From the NCBI GenBank assembly GCA_934317205.1, contig CAKREL010000055.1, forward strand, positions 1 through 15,933: DNA of 15,933 nucleotides. The letters run 5' to 3'. The first letter of the stretch is position 1, and each line of letters opens with the position of its first letter. The notes beneath the pieces were generated by a model. That model was not told the origin of the DNA and did not search any database. It saw nothing but the letters and a program-made list of their open reading frames with translations. The translations under genes and the position numbers were made by a program. Shown here in pieces: positions 14,512 to 15,933 of the stretch. Source of the DNA: an uncultured Eubacterium sp. GTDB lineage: Bacteria; Bacillota; Clostridia; Lachnospirales; Lachnospiraceae.

Positions 14512-15357
14512 TTAACAGTTGAAATGACGATATTCTTTTGGAGTTATTCCTTCCTGTTTTTTAAATGCAGTGCAAAATCCACTTTCATCCGTAAAACCAG
14601 AACGGAAAGCAATCTCTTTCACAGACATCTGGCTTGTTTTCAGCAAGAATTTTGCATTTGCCATGCGGGTAGTAATGAGATATTTATGAGGAGTCATGCC
14701 GGTTTCTCTGGCAAATACCCGGGAAAAATAATATGGACTCAATGCGGCAATGTCTGCGAGCTCCTGGAGCGTAATGGATTTGTAAAAAAATTTGTTGATG
14801 TGTAAGACGGCATCAGAGATACTTGCCTGAGATTTTCTGGTAGTCTGCAAAATGACATCGGCGGTGAGTAGGGCATTCAGAACATTTGTGATGGAAGCAG
14901 AGAGAGCATCCTCTGCGATACTTTTTTTACTGCGGAATGTGTCATAGATTTCATACAGATGCTTTCGAATCATTTCCGGCTGTGACGGATAAAGCAATGC
15001 ACCTTTTTCCGATACAATCGTTTCATAATATGTACGGGCCAGAGGACCGTCAAAATGCAGCCACAATGCTTCAAAACCAGAGTCGGTGCTGTATGTATGC
15101 GGGGCGTAGCAGTCCAAAAATACCAGCTGTCCGTCTGTTGCCTGCATGGAAACATCCTCAGCTGTTACCTGACAGGTACCATTCAGCAGATACATCAGCA
15201 GAAAACTGTCGTAGGATTCCCGCTGCAGATGGTAACCGCTTTCATAGCGAAAAGAACCGGTACAAATCGGATAAAAGTATAGTTTTTTTGCCAGGGTGCT
15301 TGGGGTATATATGTAGTAGTCAGAATTTGGCAGAATGTGCGTTTCGTAAGATATCAT
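14512..15357 (-). CDS. AraC family transcriptional regulator
   Basis: A 281-residue regulator with an N-terminal cupin-like effector domain (about 20-110) and a C-terminal AraC DNA-binding domain with two helix-turn-helix motifs: about 197-216 (LQELADIAALSPYYFSRVF) and 246-266 (VKEIAFRSGFTDESGFCTAF). The end, FKKQEGITPKEYR, is the classical family signature. AGGAGG lies 5 bases before the ATG. The effector is not predictable; regulators of this layout usually sense sugars or glycosides, but no catabolic gene is in the window. It reads toward bioB with no clear terminator between, and is divergent from the partial gene at 15725, its possible target. Confidence 0.92.
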   Translation of the reverse strand: MISYETHILPNSDYYIYTPSTLAKKLYFYPICTGSFRYESGYHLQRESYDSFLLMYLLNGTCQVTAEDVSMQATDGQLVFLDCYAPHTYSTDSGFEALWLHFDGPLARTYYETIVSEKGALLYPSQPEMIRKHLYEIYDTFRSKKSIAEDALSASITNVLNALLTADVILQTTRKSQASISDAVLHINKFFYKSITLQELADIAALSPYYFSRVFARETGMTPHKYLITTRMANAKFLLKTSQMSVKEIAFRSGFTDESGFCTAFKKQEGITPKEYRHFNC

Positions 15358-15407
15358 AGAAACCTCCTGAATTTGGTAAATGTTGCATAAGAATTATTTA
15401 TATATTG

Positions 15408-15421
15408 TGATGCGAGCATCA
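15408..15421. promoter_or_regulatory. Palindrome TGATGC-GA-GCATCA, candidate operator
   Basis: A perfect 6+2+6 inverted repeat lies 51 bases upstream of the AraC-type start codon, with a third TGATGC half at 15443-15448, 35 bases away. The position suits autoregulation, although AraC proteins more often bind direct repeats. The sequence symmetry is certain; the role is inferred. Confidence 0.4.
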
Positions 15422-15524
15422 AAAGTAAATTTTTCCACTTGCTGATGCACTCAGATTGTTTAGTTTAGAAATATTGTTGATAATATCATAAAAACTAAAA
15501 TACGGCAATCGTGAATAAAAATGA

Positions 15525-15578
15525 AAAAATGATAACTATGATAATTACAAAAATTACAAAAACTATAATAATTGCAAA
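15525..15578. repeat. Six-unit array with a 9-base period
   Basis: In strict 9-base register: AAAAATGAT, AACTATGAT, AATTACAAA, AATTACAAA, AACTATAAT, AATTGCAAA. Two unit types alternate (AACTATrAT and AATTrCAAA); two neighbouring units are identical. It directly precedes the hairpin element at 15584. Confidence 0.65.
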
Positions 15579-15583
15579 TATCA

Positions 15584-15645
15584 CGGCTGAGTCTCATAGT
15601 AAGAGACTGCCGATAAGGTGACAGGCAAAGCTTAATTTTCTGCCT
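15584..15645 (+). other. Unidentified two-hairpin RNA element in the leader of the last gene
   Basis: Hairpin 1: CGGC (15584-15587) and AGTCTC (15590-15595) pair with GAGACT (15603-15608) and GCCG (15609-15612), leaving a 2-base TG bulge and a 7-base loop. Hairpin 2: AGGCA (15623-15627) pairs with TGCCT (15641-15645) around a 13-base loop; AAGG (15616-15619) could compete for CCTT. The linker is ATAAGGTGAC. An A-run, not a T-run, follows, so it is not a + strand terminator. I could not match it to a riboswitch class. It lies 80 bases before the gene at 15725. Confidence 0.4.
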
Positions 15646-15724
15646 TGAGAAAAAAAGTCGTATATGCTACGCTATAAATAACAAAAACATTTCAGAAGCA
15701 CAGAAGTATGAGGGAGGGGAGGCC

Positions 15725-15933
15725 GTGAAACGAAAATACAAACAAGCCTATGCCATTCTTGTGGCGTTTGTGATCGTGGCAGCAGCGTACACTTGCCGGA
15801 TGCTTGCCATGTATGATATCGGGGGGAAGTATCCGAGTAATATCCGTGCAGTGTTGTATTTGCTATTATTTGCTCTGTGGGGGTATTCCATCGACCGGCG
15901 GATTTTGCAAAAGCAGGCATTGCATTGTCTGCG
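15725..15933 (+). CDS. Membrane protein, possibly sensor histidine kinase, N-terminal fragment
   Basis: The first 69 codons are present; the window ends inside the gene. The start is GTG at 15725. The purine run 15711-15722 (GGGAGGGGAGG) gives spacers of 2 to 7 bases; an ATG at 15708 is out of frame. A basic N-terminus (MKRKYKQ) leads into a membrane helix (about 8-24), a short loop (MYDIGGKYPSN) and a second helix (about 42-54), then basic residues. The pattern NIRAVLYLLLFALWGYSIDRRI resembles, from memory, the N-terminus of membrane sensor kinases in Lachnospiraceae. This is weak evidence; a different membrane protein is possible. Confidence 0.5.
   Translation, partial: MKRKYKQAYAILVAFVIVAAAYTCRMLAMYDIGGKYPSNIRAVLYLLLFALWGYSIDRRILQKQALHCL

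Larger units (their letters stand above)
15358..15724. other. A+T-rich intergenic region between divergent genes
   Basis: This 367-base gap separates the AraC-type gene (- strand) from the partial membrane-protein gene (+ strand). I see no coding frame that looks real. It contains a 14-bp palindrome, a 9-base-period array, an odd palindrome TGATAATATCA (15478-15488) and a two-hairpin element. A weak + strand promoter candidate is TTGTTT-17-GATAAT (15456-15484). No clear promoter for the araC-type gene could be fixed. Confidence 0.6.

Noticed and set aside
14937..15359. 140-codon + strand frame opposite the AraC-type gene
   Set aside because: It is fully antisense to a clear AraC-family gene, has unlikely composition and lacks a ribosome site.
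15584..15645. Assignment of the hairpin element to a TPP riboswitch because of GGCTGAG
   Set aside because: Only this short string agrees; the second conserved TPP box and the three-way junction are absent.
15672..15920. 82-codon - strand frame at the window end
   Set aside because: It is antisense to the GTG-started membrane protein, which has a strong ribosome site and a sensible N-terminus.
1..15933. Mobile elements, CRISPR arrays, phage genes, tRNA or rRNA genes
   Set aside because: None seen. Genes are intact and core, there are no transposase or integrase motifs, and no spaced repeat array of CRISPR type occurs.

Overview
The window reads as chromosomal DNA of a spore-forming, anaerobic Firmicute, most likely a gut Lachnospiraceae (Blautia/Dorea/Coprococcus-like). 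The evidence is a complete eight-gene spoIIIA sporulation operon, the recA-recX-rny gene order, strong Shine-Dalgarno sites with several TTG/GTG starts, consensus sigma-A promoters, a Gram-positive LexA (DinR) box at recA, and a BioB of the clostridial type. Almost all of it is core housekeeping DNA. No IS element, prophage, CRISPR array, tRNA or rRNA gene was found. The species assignment is inference from remembered family sequences.

Layout. Positions 1-93 hold the 3' end of rpsU (ribosomal protein bS21) and its terminator. Positions 312-5540 hold spoIIIAA to spoIIIAH on the + strand, in part with overlapping start and stop codons; they encode the mother-cell half of the feeding-tube/secretion channel (SpoIIIA-SpoIIQ) that supports forespore development. 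Positions 5588-5700 hold a diverged direct repeat just upstream of deoB (phosphopentomutase, 5724-6875). Then follow prfC (release factor 3, from a textbook promoter at 6895-6923), a thioredoxin gene with a strong terminator, recA with two promoters and a LexA box, recX overlapping recA by one base, and rny (RNase Y). A 17-bp-stem bidirectional terminator at 12739-12780 separates rny from the convergent bio genes.

On the - strand, bioB (biotin synthase) and bioY (biotin transporter S component) form a two-gene operon under a sigma-A promoter whose -35 box lies inside one half of a BirA-type operator. Upstream of it, also on the - strand, is an AraC-family regulator. A 367-bp, very A+T-rich intergenic region (15358-15724) follows. 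It contains a 14-bp palindrome, a 9-bp-period repeat array and an unidentified two-hairpin element. The window then runs into the first 69 codons of a membrane protein, possibly a sensor kinase.

Most worth a second look: BioB has Ser where classical biotin synthases have one of the three cysteine ligands of the auxiliary [2Fe-2S] cluster; the 15584-15645 structured leader has no family I can name; and a duplicated 'TATAATGnGCGCAAGnGAG' module precedes deoB. I did not see a clearly novel multi-gene system; the window is mostly well-known core biology with a few unusual regulatory details.
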